A stretch of 64,000 nt of DNA from Hyphomicrobiales bacterium (GCA_900471485.1 UCEU01000040.1:62001-126000), one strand, 5' to 3'; shown: positions 8,880-17,728, counted from the first letter of the stretch. Translations and numbers: made by a program. Notes: a model not told the origin generated them from the sequence alone.

Positions 8880-9535
8880 CGTCTCCGCGCAAACGCGTCG
8901 TCGTCTTCATCTCCGGCGGCGGCTCCAACATGATGGCGCTGGTCGCCGCCGCGAAAAGCCAGGATTTCCCGGCTGAAGTCGTCGGCGTGATCTCCGACAA
9001 GCCGGATGCCGGTGGGCTTGCCAAGGCGGCCGCCGGGGGCATCGCGACCTTCGCCTTTCCGCGCAAGGACTACGCCAGCAAGGAAGCGCACGAGGAAGCG
9101 ATCTTCGCCGCCCTCGACGCGTTGTCGCCCGACATTATATGTCTGGCGGGCTATATGCGCCTGCTGAGCGGCACGTTCATTCAGCGTTACGAGGGGAAGA
9201 TGATCAACATCCACCCTTCCCTGCTGCCGCTGTTTCCCGGCCTGCACACGCACCAGCGTGCCATCGACGCCGGCATGCGGATCGCCGGCTGCACGGTGCA
9301 TTTCGTGACCGAGGGCATGGATGAAGGCCCGGTCATTGGCCAGGCGGCGGTGCCCGTACTCTCAGACGACACCGCTGATGCGCTGGCAGCACGCGTGCTG
9401 ACCGTCGAGCACCAGATCTATCCGCAGGCGCTCAAGCTGTTTGCCGAGGGCAAGGTACGGATGGAAGATGGCAAGGCTGTCAGAACGGCCGATGCGCCTG
9501 ATACCGCCGCAACCGGTGCCTTGATCTCCGCCTGA
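8876..9535 (+). CDS. purN: phosphoribosylglycinamide formyltransferase
   Basis: 219 residues, near the 212 of E. coli PurN. FISGGGSNMMAL is the N-terminal phosphate-binding loop. NIHPSLLPLFPGLHTHQRAI carries the catalytic Asn and His, and MDEGPVIGQ the catalytic Asp of the 10-formyltetrahydrofolate transformylases. It formylates GAR to FGAR in purine synthesis. It is translationally coupled to purM through the ATGA overlap. The C-terminal 20 residues (DAPDTAATGALISA) are a low-complexity tail. Confidence 0.97.
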   Translation: MTSPRKRVVVFISGGGSNMMALVAAAKSQDFPAEVVGVISDKPDAGGLAKAAAGGIATFAFPRKDYASKEAHEEAIFAALDALSPDIICLAGYMRLLSGTFIQRYEGKMINIHPSLLPLFPGLHTHQRAIDAGMRIAGCTVHFVTEGMDEGPVIGQAAVPVLSDDTADALAARVLTVEHQIYPQALKLFAEGKVRMEDGKAVRTADAPDTAATGALISA

Positions 9536-9553
9536 CAGATGATTGGCCGGAGA

Positions 9554-9582
9554 TTGACCGGCGAGATGATGCGGATCATCAT
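9554..9582 (+). promoter_or_regulatory. promoter and operator of the Phd/VapC toxin-antitoxin pair
   Basis: TTGACC (9554-9559), a 17-nt spacer and CATCAT (9577-9582) form a sigma70-type promoter, and GGAG precedes the antitoxin ATG at 9606. The inverted repeat ATGATG-cggat-CATCAT (9566-9582) covers the -10 element, as expected for an operator bound by the antitoxin in autoregulation (inference). Confidence 0.5.
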
Positions 9583-9605
9583 GTGCGTGCCCACGGAGCG
9601 ACGCC

Positions 9606-9842
9606 ATGACTATTACCGTCAACATCGATGAAGCGAGCCTTCCCGAACTCCTTGCCAAGGTGGAAGCCGGCGAGGAGGTCGTGATCCTGCGCGATGGTTT
9701 GCCAGTGGCGCGGTTGGCCCCTGTCGTGGCGGATCACGAGAAGCGCAGGCGAGCGATTGAGGCAATCCTTGCGTTCCGAAAAACCATGCCAAGCATCACA
9801 CAGGAAGAAATTGCGGAATGGAAGGCGACGGGTCGGCGATGA
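9606..9842 (+). CDS. type II antitoxin, Phd/prevent-host-death family
   Basis: 78 residues. The N-terminal half (MTITVNIDEASLPELLAKVEAGEEVVILRDG, then LPVARLAPV) is the Phd/YefM fold that dimerises and binds the operator. The C-terminal part (RRRAIEAILAFRKTMPSITQEEIAEW) is the charged tail that usually wraps the toxin. It ends with an ATGA overlap into the PIN-domain gene, so antitoxin and toxin are translationally coupled. Known role: neutralises its toxin and represses the operon. The pair sits as a compact insert between purN and the convergent phnM. Confidence 0.85.
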   Translation: MTITVNIDEASLPELLAKVEAGEEVVILRDGLPVARLAPVVADHEKRRRAIEAILAFRKTMPSITQEEIAEWKATGRR

Positions 9843-10246
9843 CGACCAAATTCGTTGTCGACTCGTCTGTCGTGTGCAGCTGGGTTTTGCCAGACGAGAG
9901 CTCGCCGATCGCGGCTGCCGCATTCGTCCATCTGCAAACCTCCGACGCGATTGCTCCCGACTTATTGTGGCACGAAGTGCGCAACGTGGTGATGATGGCA
10001 AGAAGGCGCAATCGGATCGACTTCGACAAGGCCCGTGAAGGTGTGAAACTCTTGCGCGGACTGAGCATCTTCACGCAGCGCTCGCCGGGCGATGACACAA
10101 TTCTTGGCCTTGCGGAACAGCACCGGTTGACAGCCTACGATGCGGCTTATCTGGCCTTGGCAATCCAGACGAAACTGCCGCTCGCCACTTTAGACAAGCA
10201 ACTGATAGATGCAGCAGCACGCGAAAACGTGCCGCTGCTCGCTTGA
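9839..10246 (+). CDS. vapC: PIN-domain ribonuclease toxin, VapC family
   Basis: 135 residues from the ATG at 9839, which overlaps the antitoxin stop. It shows the PIN acidic residues: Asp in VVDSSVV near the N-terminus, Glu in LWHEVRNV, Asp in TAYDAAYLALA and Asp in ATLDKQLIDAA. VapC toxins cleave specific RNAs, often tRNA or rRNA, with Mg2+ at this acidic site. All four positions look intact, so the toxin should be active. It stops 16 nt from the convergent phnM. Confidence 0.88.
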   Translation: MTTKFVVDSSVVCSWVLPDESSPIAAAAFVHLQTSDAIAPDLLWHEVRNVVMMARRRNRIDFDKAREGVKLLRGLSIFTQRSPGDDTILGLAEQHRLTAYDAAYLALAIQTKLPLATLDKQLIDAAARENVPLLA

Positions 10247-10262
10247 CAAGATCAACCAACCC

Positions 10263-11426
10263 TTACGCCGCGATCGCCCGCGGCTGATGCAGCGTGCCGT
10301 CGCTGTAGACGAAGCGGCCGCCGCGGAAGGTGGCGCGGATGCGGTGGATGTCGCCGGCTTCCACGACCACGAGGTCGGCGCGCTGGCCGATGGCGATTTC
10401 GCCGCGGTCGGTGAGGCCGGCGGAGCGGGCTGCGTTCTTCGTTGCCATGGCGACAGCGGTCGGCAGGTTGGTGGCCTCGGCGATCTTGAATATGCCGGGC
10501 ACAAAGGCAGCCGGGTGATAGTCGGCGGCGATGACGGAGAGGACGCCGGCGCGGGCGGCATCGAGCGCACTCAGGTTGCCCGACATGGACTGGCCGCGCA
10601 GCGCATTCGGCGCGCCCATCAGCGTCCAGAGGCCACGGCGGCGCGCTTCCTCGGCGGCCGGCAGCGTTACCGGGAATTCGCTGATCGTGACGCCCATCGC
10701 ATGCATCTCAGCCACCTTCTCGGCGCTGTCGTCGTCATGCGAAGCGAGAGACAGCTTGTGGCGAAGCGACAGGTCGACGATGTGGCGGAGCCTGGTCTCG
10801 ATCTCGGGATTGTCGCGCATGGCGATGCGCTTGGCGACCATCTCGGCGGCCATTTCCTCGGAGATGGCACGGCGCTCGGCCATGCTGAGGATATAGCTCT
10901 GGATGTCGTTATACTGGCCCTGCCCCGGCGTGTGATCGGTCAGGGAGACCATGTCGACGTGGCCGGCATCCAGCAGCTTTTCGAGCGCAGGCGCCGCGCC
11001 AACATTGGTGATCTCGTAGCGCGCGTGCACGCGGTGATCGATCAGGAGATCATCCTTGAAGCGGCTGACTCCCTCGATGACGGCGCAGGTGGTTTCCAGC
11101 GAGCGGACATGGCCGTAGACGCTTTCGGTCGCGAAAGAGACAGCGGCATAGGCGGTCGTCACGCCATGGGCGGCGAGCTTCTTGTCGAGTTCGTGGATAG
11201 AGAAGCCGATCGGCATCATGGCGTTGGGGCGCGGCGCGATCTCGCGCTCGATCATGTCGCCGTGAAGATCGACGAACCCCGGCATCAACAGGCGACCTTC
11301 GCCATCGATTGCGGCATTGGCGACCGTCTCCGGGCGGATCTCTGCGATAACACCATCCTCGATGCGAACCGAGCCGTTGTTCACGACCTCATCTGGCAGA
11401 ACGATCGTGAAATTGCTGAGCCACAT
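10263..11426 (-). CDS. phnM: alpha-D-ribose 1-methylphosphonate 5-triphosphate diphosphatase
   Basis: 387 residues (E. coli PhnM is about 378), amidohydrolase family. The metal motif is MPGFVDLHGDMIE, the PhnM variant in which the classical HxH is H-x-D; downstream are DHTPGQGQY and LASHDDDSAEK. The enzyme releases pyrophosphate from the 5-triphosphate intermediate of the C-P lyase pathway. No other phn gene is in the window, so this copy stands apart from a C-P lyase cluster. It follows the Nudix gene on the same strand after 76 nt. I found only isolated TGTCAT half-sites upstream, not a full Pho box. Confidence 0.93.
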   Translation of the reverse strand: MWLSNFTIVLPDEVVNNGSVRIEDGVIAEIRPETVANAAIDGEGRLLMPGFVDLHGDMIEREIAPRPNAMMPIGFSIHELDKKLAAHGVTTAYAAVSFATESVYGHVRSLETTCAVIEGVSRFKDDLLIDHRVHARYEITNVGAAPALEKLLDAGHVDMVSLTDHTPGQGQYNDIQSYILSMAERRAISEEMAAEMVAKRIAMRDNPEIETRLRHIVDLSLRHKLSLASHDDDSAEKVAEMHAMGVTISEFPVTLPAAEEARRRGLWTLMGAPNALRGQSMSGNLSALDAARAGVLSVIAADYHPAAFVPGIFKIAEATNLPTAVAMATKNAARSAGLTDRGEIAIGQRADLVVVEAGDIHRIRATFRGGRFVYSDGTLHQPRAIAA

Positions 11427-11502
11427 CGGCTTTCTCCTCGCATTTGGGAATTATGACAAGCCGGAGCCGATAGCCCCGATTCATGACATGCGAATGAACG
11501 TC

Positions 11503-12102
11503 TCAGGGCTTATTCAAGGCAGCCCTGTTCAGCGCCGCCCATTGCAGCAGAATGATCGTCTTGAAGTCGATGATCTCTCCGCTGGCGATCATCTGCAGCG
11601 CCTCGTCGAGCGGGATTTCGACGACCTCGATGTCCTCATGCTCCTCGGCCAAGCCACCGCCTTCGGATACTCGGTCGTCCGTGTCGATCGATGCCGCGAA
11701 GAAGTGGACGACCTCGGCGTTGGAGCCAGGCGAGCTATAGGCCTTGAAGAGAAAGCGGACATCGCGGACGCGGAAGCCGGTTTCCTCGATAGCTTCGCGG
11801 CGGATGGCGGCTTCCGGCTCGTCGCCGTCGAGCAGGCCGGCGGGCGTCTCCAGCATCCAGGCCGGCTCGCCGTGGAGATAGACGGGCAGACGGAACTGGC
11901 GGACGAGGACGACGGTGTCGCGCTTTGGGTTGTGCAGCAGGATCGTGGCCGCGGGCGTGCGGTGGTAGATCTCGCGGTGGATGCGGTGCGTTTCGCCGTC
12001 GGAGTTGGTGTAATCGACCTCGTAGGTGCTGAGCCGCGTCCAGCCATCCGAGAGCGTCTTTTCCTGGACGATCTCGGCTTTCGCCTTTTCAAATTTCGTC
12101 AT
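11503..12102 (-). CDS. Nudix hydrolase, NudK (GDP-mannose pyrophosphatase)-like
   Basis: 199 residues from the ATG at 12102, which overlaps the stop of the upstream oxidoreductase (ATGA). The Nudix box is complete: G-x5-E-x7-REAIEETGF, starting at GLLDGDEPEAAIRREAIEET. Around it TILLHNPKRDTVVLVRQFR and KAYSSPGSNAEVVHFF follow the E. coli NudK pattern from memory, so a nucleoside-diphosphate-sugar or ADP-ribose pyrophosphatase is likely. The exact substrate needs an assay. Coupling to a molybdoenzyme gene has no obvious metabolic reason. Confidence 0.85.
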   Translation of the reverse strand: MTKFEKAKAEIVQEKTLSDGWTRLSTYEVDYTNSDGETHRIHREIYHRTPAATILLHNPKRDTVVLVRQFRLPVYLHGEPAWMLETPAGLLDGDEPEAAIRREAIEETGFRVRDVRFLFKAYSSPGSNAEVVHFFAASIDTDDRVSEGGGLAEEHEDIEVVEIPLDEALQMIASGEIIDFKTIILLQWAALNRAALNKP

Positions 12103-14237
12103 GCCGCATCCTTGCGAAGCCAAACCTTGTTGTCGTGGACGGCAGCGCCGCCATAGGGCGCGACGGGGTCGGCGCCGGTCAGAACGTTGATGCCCTCGCC
12201 ATCCACATGCGCCTTGTTCGGCCACAGGCCCTCGGCGATCAGCACGCCCGGCTTGACCTCGGTCGTCAGCTTGGCGTGCAGGCGGACTTCGCCTCTGGCG
12301 TTGCCGACCTGGACGAGGTCGCCGTGGGCGATGTCTTGGGCTTCCGCATCAACGGGATTGATCATCAGCTCCGGCCGCCCCTCCTTCTGCCGCGAGGTCT
12401 TGGTCTCGGCGAAGCTGGAGTTCAGGAAGTTGCGGGCGGGCGATGTGGCGAGGCGGAACGGGTGCGCGGCATCGGCCACTTCGATCACGTCGACCTGATC
12501 CGGGAATTGCGGCAGCTTCGGATAGGGGCCGAGCAGGCCGACTGCCTCCGGCGGGCGGTTCGGCGCCGGCTGGTTTCGCCAGTCCGGGCGGAAGTGGAAG
12601 CGGCCGTCAGCATGGGCGAAGCCGTTGAGGAAATGGGCGTCGTCGAATTCCGGCTGGCGGTCGAACCATTTGTGCTCGAGAAAATGGTCGTAGCCGGGGA
12701 GTTCGCTCGACTGGAGAACGCGGTCGATCATCTCGCGCGCCGTGAAGCCGAAGCCCGGGCGATCGGCGACGCCGAGGCGCCTGGCGAGTTCCTCGATGAC
12801 GAAGAGATTGGTGCGCACCGTTTCCGGCGGCTCGACCAGCTTAGGTCCGAGCAGGATGTGGTTCTGGCCGCCGGCGCGGTAGATGTCGTCATGCTCGATG
12901 AACATGGTGGCGGGGATGACGATATCGGCCATCTCGGCGGTATCGGTCATGAACTGCTCGTGGACAGCGACGAAGAGATCGTCGCGGGCAAAGCCGCGCT
13001 TCACCAGCCGCTGCTCGGGCGCGATATTAACAGGGTTGGTGTTCTGGATCAGCATGGCGGTGACGGGGCCGCGATGGCGGAGCGCCACGGCATCGCCGGT
13101 CAAGGCGCGGCCGATCTGCGACTGGTCGATCATGCGGATGTCGGCATCCTTCATCGACTTGCCGGTCAGTTCCGCGTTGTTCATGCGGAAGATGTCGCTG
13201 TTCGAATGGAAGGCGCCGCCGCCTTCATATTGCCAGGAGCCGAGAACGGTTGCGACCGAGGCCGCCGCATGCATGGCGACCGCGCCGTTACGCTGGCGGG
13301 TGAAGCCGTAGCCTAAGCGGAAGAAGGTCTTCTTCGTCGTGCCGACGAGCTTGCCGAAGGCCTCGATCTCATCGACCGAAAGTCCGGTGATGGCGGCGGC
13401 CCATTCCGGCGTCTTGGTCTTCAGATGCGCTTCGAGGCCGGCGGGATCATCGGCGTATTTTGCCATATAGGCGCGGTCGGCATAGCCGTCGCGGAAGGCG
13501 ATGTGCATGGCGGCGCAGGCGAGTGCTGCATCGGTGCCCGGCTTGAGGATGAGCGCCAGATCGGCTTGCTTCATCGTCGGGCTGTCGTAGATATCGATGA
13601 CGACGATCTTGGCGCCACGTTCCTTGCGCGCCTTGATCGCGTGGGTCATGACGTTGACCTGCGTGGCGACGGCGTTGGTGCCCCATATGACAACGCAATC
13701 GGTGCGCGCCATTTCGCGTGGATCCGGGCCTCTCAAGACCCCTGTCGCCATGGTGAAGCCGGTCCAGGCCGGGTTGGTGCAGATCGACGAGAAGAAGCCG
13801 GAATAGCGCTTTGCGTGGCGCAGGCGGTCGATGCTGTCGCGCTGCACCCAGCCCATGGTGCCGGCGTAGAAATAAGGCCAGACCGCCTCGCTGCCGTCTC
13901 TGGCCTCGGCCTTGACGAAGGCTTCGGCGATTTCATCCAGCGCATCGTCCCAGGAGATCTGCTGCCACTCCCCCGCCCCCTTGGCTCCCTTGCGGCGCAG
14001 CGGGTGCATCAGGCGGTCGGGGTGATAGAGGCGCTCGGCGTATCGGGCGACCTTGGCGCAGATCACGCCCGCGGTGTAGCTGTGATCATTTGCCCCGCGC
14101 ACGCGGCCGATCCTACCATCATCCGTGACCTCCACCTCCAGCGCGCAGGTGGAGGGACAGTCGTGCGGACAGGCGGTGTGGCCGATCCGGACGGCGGACT
14201 TCGGGGATTTGGCTTCGATGGGGGTCGCAATGTTCAT
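12099..14237 (-). CDS. molybdopterin-dependent oxidoreductase (BisC/formate dehydrogenase-like large subunit)
   Basis: 712 residues from the ATG at 14237. The N-terminus has cysteines for a [4Fe-4S] cluster: TACPHDCPSTC gives C-x3-C-x3-C and the fourth is in GVICAKVARY. Long Mo-bisMGD domains follow, with WQQISWDDALDEIAEAF, and the C-terminal dinucleotide-binding domain starts near DIAHGDLVQVGN. No partner electron-transfer subunit or twin-arginine signal is seen, so it is probably a cytoplasmic single-subunit enzyme. Substrate unknown; S- or N-oxide reduction or formate oxidation are possible for the family. It is the first gene of a unit with the Nudix hydrolase and perhaps phnM. Confidence 0.88.
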   Translation of the reverse strand: MNIATPIEAKSPKSAVRIGHTACPHDCPSTCALEVEVTDDGRIGRVRGANDHSYTAGVICAKVARYAERLYHPDRLMHPLRRKGAKGAGEWQQISWDDALDEIAEAFVKAEARDGSEAVWPYFYAGTMGWVQRDSIDRLRHAKRYSGFFSSICTNPAWTGFTMATGVLRGPDPREMARTDCVVIWGTNAVATQVNVMTHAIKARKERGAKIVVIDIYDSPTMKQADLALILKPGTDAALACAAMHIAFRDGYADRAYMAKYADDPAGLEAHLKTKTPEWAAAITGLSVDEIEAFGKLVGTTKKTFFRLGYGFTRQRNGAVAMHAAASVATVLGSWQYEGGGAFHSNSDIFRMNNAELTGKSMKDADIRMIDQSQIGRALTGDAVALRHRGPVTAMLIQNTNPVNIAPEQRLVKRGFARDDLFVAVHEQFMTDTAEMADIVIPATMFIEHDDIYRAGGQNHILLGPKLVEPPETVRTNLFVIEELARRLGVADRPGFGFTAREMIDRVLQSSELPGYDHFLEHKWFDRQPEFDDAHFLNGFAHADGRFHFRPDWRNQPAPNRPPEAVGLLGPYPKLPQFPDQVDVIEVADAAHPFRLATSPARNFLNSSFAETKTSRQKEGRPELMINPVDAEAQDIAHGDLVQVGNARGEVRLHAKLTTEVKPGVLIAEGLWPNKAHVDGEGINVLTGADPVAPYGGAAVHDNKVWLRKDAA

Positions 14238-14319
14238 TGAGTTTCTATATTCCAACCCGAAACCGGCCAAAAGCCGGAAACGACGCCCCTCACGCAAATT
14301 CATGTAGGCATCAGCGAAA

Positions 14320-15192
14320 ATGAACTACCGCCACATCTACCATGCGGGCAACTTTGCCGATGTCCTGAAGCACGCCGTTCTCGCGCGTCTTGTCCGCTAC
14401 ATGCAGAAGAAGGATGCGGGCTTCCGCGTGCTCGATACGCATGCCGGCATCGGGCTCTACGATCTCTCCTCGGAAGAGGCGCAGAAAACAGGCGAATGGC
14501 GCGACGGGATCGGCAAGATCATGGAAGCCGAGCTTTCGCCGCAGGTGGCGGAACTGCTCGAGCCCTATCTGAGCGCGATCCGCGAACTCAATCCAGATGG
14601 CGGCATGCGCTACTATCCCGGCTCGCCGAAGCTGTCTCGCATGCTCTTCCGGCCGCAGGATCGGCTATCGGCGATGGAGCTGCATCCCGAGGATTACCAG
14701 CGGCTGCATCGCCTGTTCGAGGGCGATCATCATGCCCGCATCACCGAGCTCGACGGCTGGCTGTCGCTGGGCGCGCATCTGCCGCCGAAGGAAAAGCGCG
14801 GCATCGTGCTTGTCGATCCGCCCTTCGAGGAAGGCGGCGAGTATGAGCGGCTGGTCGATGGATTGGCCAAGGCCTATCGCCGCTTTCCCGGCGGCACCTA
14901 TTGCCTGTGGTATCCGATCAAGAAGGGCGCGCCGATCAAGGAATTTCACGAGGCGCTGCAGGCACTCGATATTCCGAAGACACTCTGCGCCGAACTCACC
15001 GTGCGCAGCGACCGCGGGATGGTGACCGGGCTGACCGGCTCAGGGCTGATCATCGTCAACCCACCCTATACGCTGAAGGACGAGCTGCACCAGCTCCTGC
15101 CGGCGCTGAAGGATCATATGGCGCAGGACCGCTATGCCTCGCACCGTGCGTTCTGGCTGCGCGGTGAAAACAAGGCCGTGAAAGAGGATTGA
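14320..15192 (+). CDS. rlmJ: 23S rRNA (adenine-2030 N6) methyltransferase
   Basis: 290 residues beginning MNYRHIYHAGNFADVLKH, a strongly conserved RlmJ start. VLDTHAGIGLYDL binds S-adenosylmethionine and VDPPFEEGGEY is the N6-adenine methyltransferase DPPF catalytic motif. The enzyme modifies A2030 of 23S rRNA before 50S assembly is complete. It is transcribed divergently from the molybdopterin oxidoreductase, 82 nt apart. Confidence 0.95.
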   Translation: MNYRHIYHAGNFADVLKHAVLARLVRYMQKKDAGFRVLDTHAGIGLYDLSSEEAQKTGEWRDGIGKIMEAELSPQVAELLEPYLSAIRELNPDGGMRYYPGSPKLSRMLFRPQDRLSAMELHPEDYQRLHRLFEGDHHARITELDGWLSLGAHLPPKEKRGIVLVDPPFEEGGEYERLVDGLAKAYRRFPGGTYCLWYPIKKGAPIKEFHEALQALDIPKTLCAELTVRSDRGMVTGLTGSGLIIVNPPYTLKDELHQLLPALKDHMAQDRYASHRAFWLRGENKAVKED

Positions 15193-15263
15193 CCGACTCT
15201 TTCCGGCGCGAAATAGTCCGGCGCACATTGCAAGTCCGTTGCCAGGCATTTTGAAAGAGACCG

Positions 15264-15863
15264 ATGATGAAGATCCTTTGCGCGCCCGCCTCCCCCTATT
15301 CCAGCAAGGTCCGGATGGCCGCCCGCTATCTCGAGCTTGATGCGACCGAGATCCGCGTCGACACCAATGCCGGCCCGGCGATCCTCGTCGATAACAATCC
15401 TCTTGGAAAGATTCCGACCGTGCTGACGGATGACGGTGTGTCGGTCTTCGACAGCGTCGCGATCATGCATTATTTCGGTCGCCTCAAAGGCAAGCAGCTC
15501 TATCCGTCGAAGAACGGCAAGCGCACGGAAGCCGAAGTGTTGGAAGCGCTTTGCGACGGCATCTGCGATTGCCTGCTCGCCATCGTCTACGAGCGCCGCT
15601 TCCGCGACGAGGAAAAGATCCACCAGCCCTGGATCGACCGGCAGTGGAAGAAGGTCGTGAGCGGCCTCAATCACCTTAGCGTCCACCTGCCGAAGATCGG
15701 CAAGAAGCTGCATGGCGGCCACTTCGCGCTGGCGGCAACGCTGGGTTATCTCGACCTGCGCTTCAACGGTCAGTGGGAAGCCGACCATTCGGAACTGATT
15801 GGCTGGATTCGTGACTTCGAGAAGAAATTCCCTGGATATGCGGAGCTCAAGCCTCAGGGCTGA
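15264..15863 (+). CDS. glutathione S-transferase family protein
   Basis: 199 residues with the thioredoxin-like N-domain (MMKILCAPASPYSSKVRMAARYLEL) and NPLGKIPTVLTDDG, where IPTV is the cis-proline loop. An all-alpha C-domain follows, with LAATLGYLDLRF. The Ser-Ser after the first strand may supply the catalytic hydroxyl. Substrate not predictable. Its last 10 nt overlap the 3' end of the convergent LysR gene, so both genes end inside each other. Confidence 0.87.
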   Translation: MMKILCAPASPYSSKVRMAARYLELDATEIRVDTNAGPAILVDNNPLGKIPTVLTDDGVSVFDSVAIMHYFGRLKGKQLYPSKNGKRTEAEVLEALCDGICDCLLAIVYERRFRDEEKIHQPWIDRQWKKVVSGLNHLSVHLPKIGKKLHGGHFALAATLGYLDLRFNGQWEADHSELIGWIRDFEKKFPGYAELKPQG

Positions 15864-16759
15864 GCGCGATCGCGCTCCGCTTTCACGAAATCGATGAAGG
15901 CGCGCAACGCCGTCGGCAGCTGCCGGCGGCTCGGATAATAGAGGAAGAAGCCCGGATAATAGGGGCACCAATCCTCAAGCACCCGCACCAATTTGCCGGT
16001 CTCGATCTCGTCACGCACCTGATCCTCGAACAGATAACCCAGTCCGTTGCCCTGCAGAACCGCGTCGCGGATTATGTCTTGGTCGCCCAACGTCAGCGGC
16101 CCCTGCACTTCGATCTCCAGCTCAATGCCGCCGCGCTCAAACTCCCAATGATAAAGAGAGCCGCTGCTGAAGCGTAATCGGATACATACGTGGTCCTTGA
16201 GATTATGTGGTGTAAGCGGCCTTTCCCTACCCTCGAAGTAACCCGGCGTGCCGACAACGGCGAAGCTGTGGCGCGGACCGATCGGGATTGCGATCATATC
16301 CGCCGCGATGCTTTCGCCAAAGCGTATGCCGGCATCGAAGCCGGAGGAGACCATATCGATAAGCGCGTCATCGACGACGATATCGACCTCGACGGATGGA
16401 TGAGCTTTCAGGAAGCGCGAGACGATCGGCAGCAGCACGAGCTTGGCGGCGGCGCGTGGTGCGTTAATGCGCAGCTTGCCGTAGGGCCGGCCGCGGAAGG
16501 TGTCGAGATCATCCAGCGCGGCGTCGATATCGAGGAAGGCCGGGCGGATGCGATCGAACAATCGCTCCCCTGCCTCCGTCAGCGCCACGCCACGGGTGGT
16601 GCGGTTGACGAGACGGACCTCCAGCCGATCCTCGATCGTTCTCAGCGCGTGGCTCAGCGCCGAGGGCGTAACGGCGAGCTCGACGGCGGCCTTGCGAAAG
16701 CTTCGGTGACTAGCAATGGCGAGGAAAATGGCGAGATCGGTCGAGCGCACACGCTTCAT
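15854..16759 (-). CDS. LysR-family transcriptional regulator
   Basis: 301 residues. The N-terminal winged helix-turn-helix runs from TDLAIFLAIASHRSFRKAAVELAVTPSAL to LVNRTTRGVALTEAG (residues 6-68). A periplasmic-binding-protein-like effector domain follows, with KLRINAPRAAAK and DAGIRFGE. It is transcribed divergently from an SDR gene across 107 nt that contain repeated TTTCTCACT elements, so it most likely controls that gene and itself. Effector unknown. Confidence 0.93.
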   Translation of the reverse strand: MKRVRSTDLAIFLAIASHRSFRKAAVELAVTPSALSHALRTIEDRLEVRLVNRTTRGVALTEAGERLFDRIRPAFLDIDAALDDLDTFRGRPYGKLRINAPRAAAKLVLLPIVSRFLKAHPSVEVDIVVDDALIDMVSSGFDAGIRFGESIAADMIAIPIGPRHSFAVVGTPGYFEGRERPLTPHNLKDHVCIRLRFSSGSLYHWEFERGGIELEIEVQGPLTLGDQDIIRDAVLQGNGLGYLFEDQVRDEIETGKLVRVLEDWCPYYPGFFLYYPSRRQLPTALRAFIDFVKAERDRAQP

Positions 16760-16762
16760 TGA

Positions 16763-16809
16763 TGAGTATTTCTCACTAGCTCATGGAGTAGAAGGTAAAT
16801 TTTCTCACT
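16763..16809. promoter_or_regulatory. candidate LysR operator region (direct repeats)
   Basis: TTTCTCACT occurs at 16769-16777 and again at 16801-16809, 32 bp apart, about three helical turns. The first copy is part of TGAG-N5-CTCA (16763-16775), a small dyad of the T-N11-A kind favoured by LysR regulators. The region lies between the divergent LysR and SDR start codons. Confidence 0.4.
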
Positions 16810-16866
16810 TATGTCCATAGGCTAGTTTCGGGGTGTCAGCAAATCACAACCCGAAAGGAAAACGTC

Positions 16867-17706
16867 ATGCGTGTTTGGTTCATCACTGGTGCGTCGCGCG
16901 GTTTCGGCGCCCTTATCACCCAGGAAGCTCTCAATGCCGGCGATGCCGTCGTCGCCACCGCACGCAATCCGAAAGGTCTGCAGGAGAAATTCGAGAATCA
17001 TTCGAATCTCTTGACCGTCGCGCTTGATGTGACGGATGAAGCCTCGGCGCACGCCGCCGCCGAGCAGGCCGTCAAGCGCTTCGGCCGGATCGATATCCTG
17101 CTCAACAATGCCGGCTTCGGCCTGCTGGGTGCCGTCGAAGAGGCGACCAACGACGAGATCGAGAAGCTCTACGCGGCCAACGTCTTCGGCCTGCTGAAGG
17201 TCACGCGCGCGGTGCTGCCGCACATGCGCCGCCAGCGTTCCGGCCATATCCTCAACATCTCGTCGATCGGCGGCTATGTCTCACATGCCGGCTGGGGCGT
17301 CTATTGCTCGACCAAGTTCGCGGTCGAAGGATTGACGGAGGCGCTTGCCGCCGAGGTCGCGCCGCTCGGCATCAAGGCGATGGTCGTCGAGCCCGGCTTC
17401 TTCCGCACCGACTTCCTCGACGAGAGCTCGCTGTCGGTCAGCCCAAGCTCGATCGCCGATTACGCAGAGACGCCTGTCGGCGCGATGCGCGAATTCGCCA
17501 TCGGTCATAACCACCAGCAGCCCGGCGACCCTGCCCGCTTCGCCAAGGCGATGATCACGCTCGCGCATTCCGACAATCCGCCACTGCGCATGCCCTTCGG
17601 CAGCGACACGGTGGCTGCGATCGAGAGGAAGAATGCCAGCGTTGCCGAGGAACTCGCCGCATGGCGTGAGCTTGCGGTGTCGACGGATTTCCCGGTGGGT
17701 GAATAG
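16867..17706 (+). CDS. short-chain dehydrogenase/reductase (classical SDR)
   Basis: 279 residues. TGASRGFG is the glycine-rich nucleotide loop, NNAGFG the conserved NNAG motif, a Ser in ISSIGGY and YCSTK complete the Ser-Tyr-Lys catalytic set. The C-terminus after EPGFFRTDF is variable and sets the substrate, which cannot be told. AAAGGAAAACGTC before the ATG is a good ribosome site. The pairing with the divergent LysR gene is a common layout for a regulator and its target. Confidence 0.92.
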   Translation: MRVWFITGASRGFGALITQEALNAGDAVVATARNPKGLQEKFENHSNLLTVALDVTDEASAHAAAEQAVKRFGRIDILLNNAGFGLLGAVEEATNDEIEKLYAANVFGLLKVTRAVLPHMRRQRSGHILNISSIGGYVSHAGWGVYCSTKFAVEGLTEALAAEVAPLGIKAMVVEPGFFRTDFLDESSLSVSPSSIADYAETPVGAMREFAIGHNHQQPGDPARFAKAMITLAHSDNPPLRMPFGSDTVAAIERKNASVAEELAAWRELAVSTDFPVGE

Positions 17707-17728
17707 GCGCCGAGCGTTGAAAACAAAA

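Noticed and set aside
10209..11456. 415-codon frame opposite phnM
   Set aside because: A shadow of phnM: low-complexity Asp/Arg/Val/Gly composition and no family resemblance.
11427..11502. Pho box upstream of phnM
   Set aside because: Only separate TGTCAT half-sites about 30 bp apart are present, without the 11-bp phasing seen before ppk.
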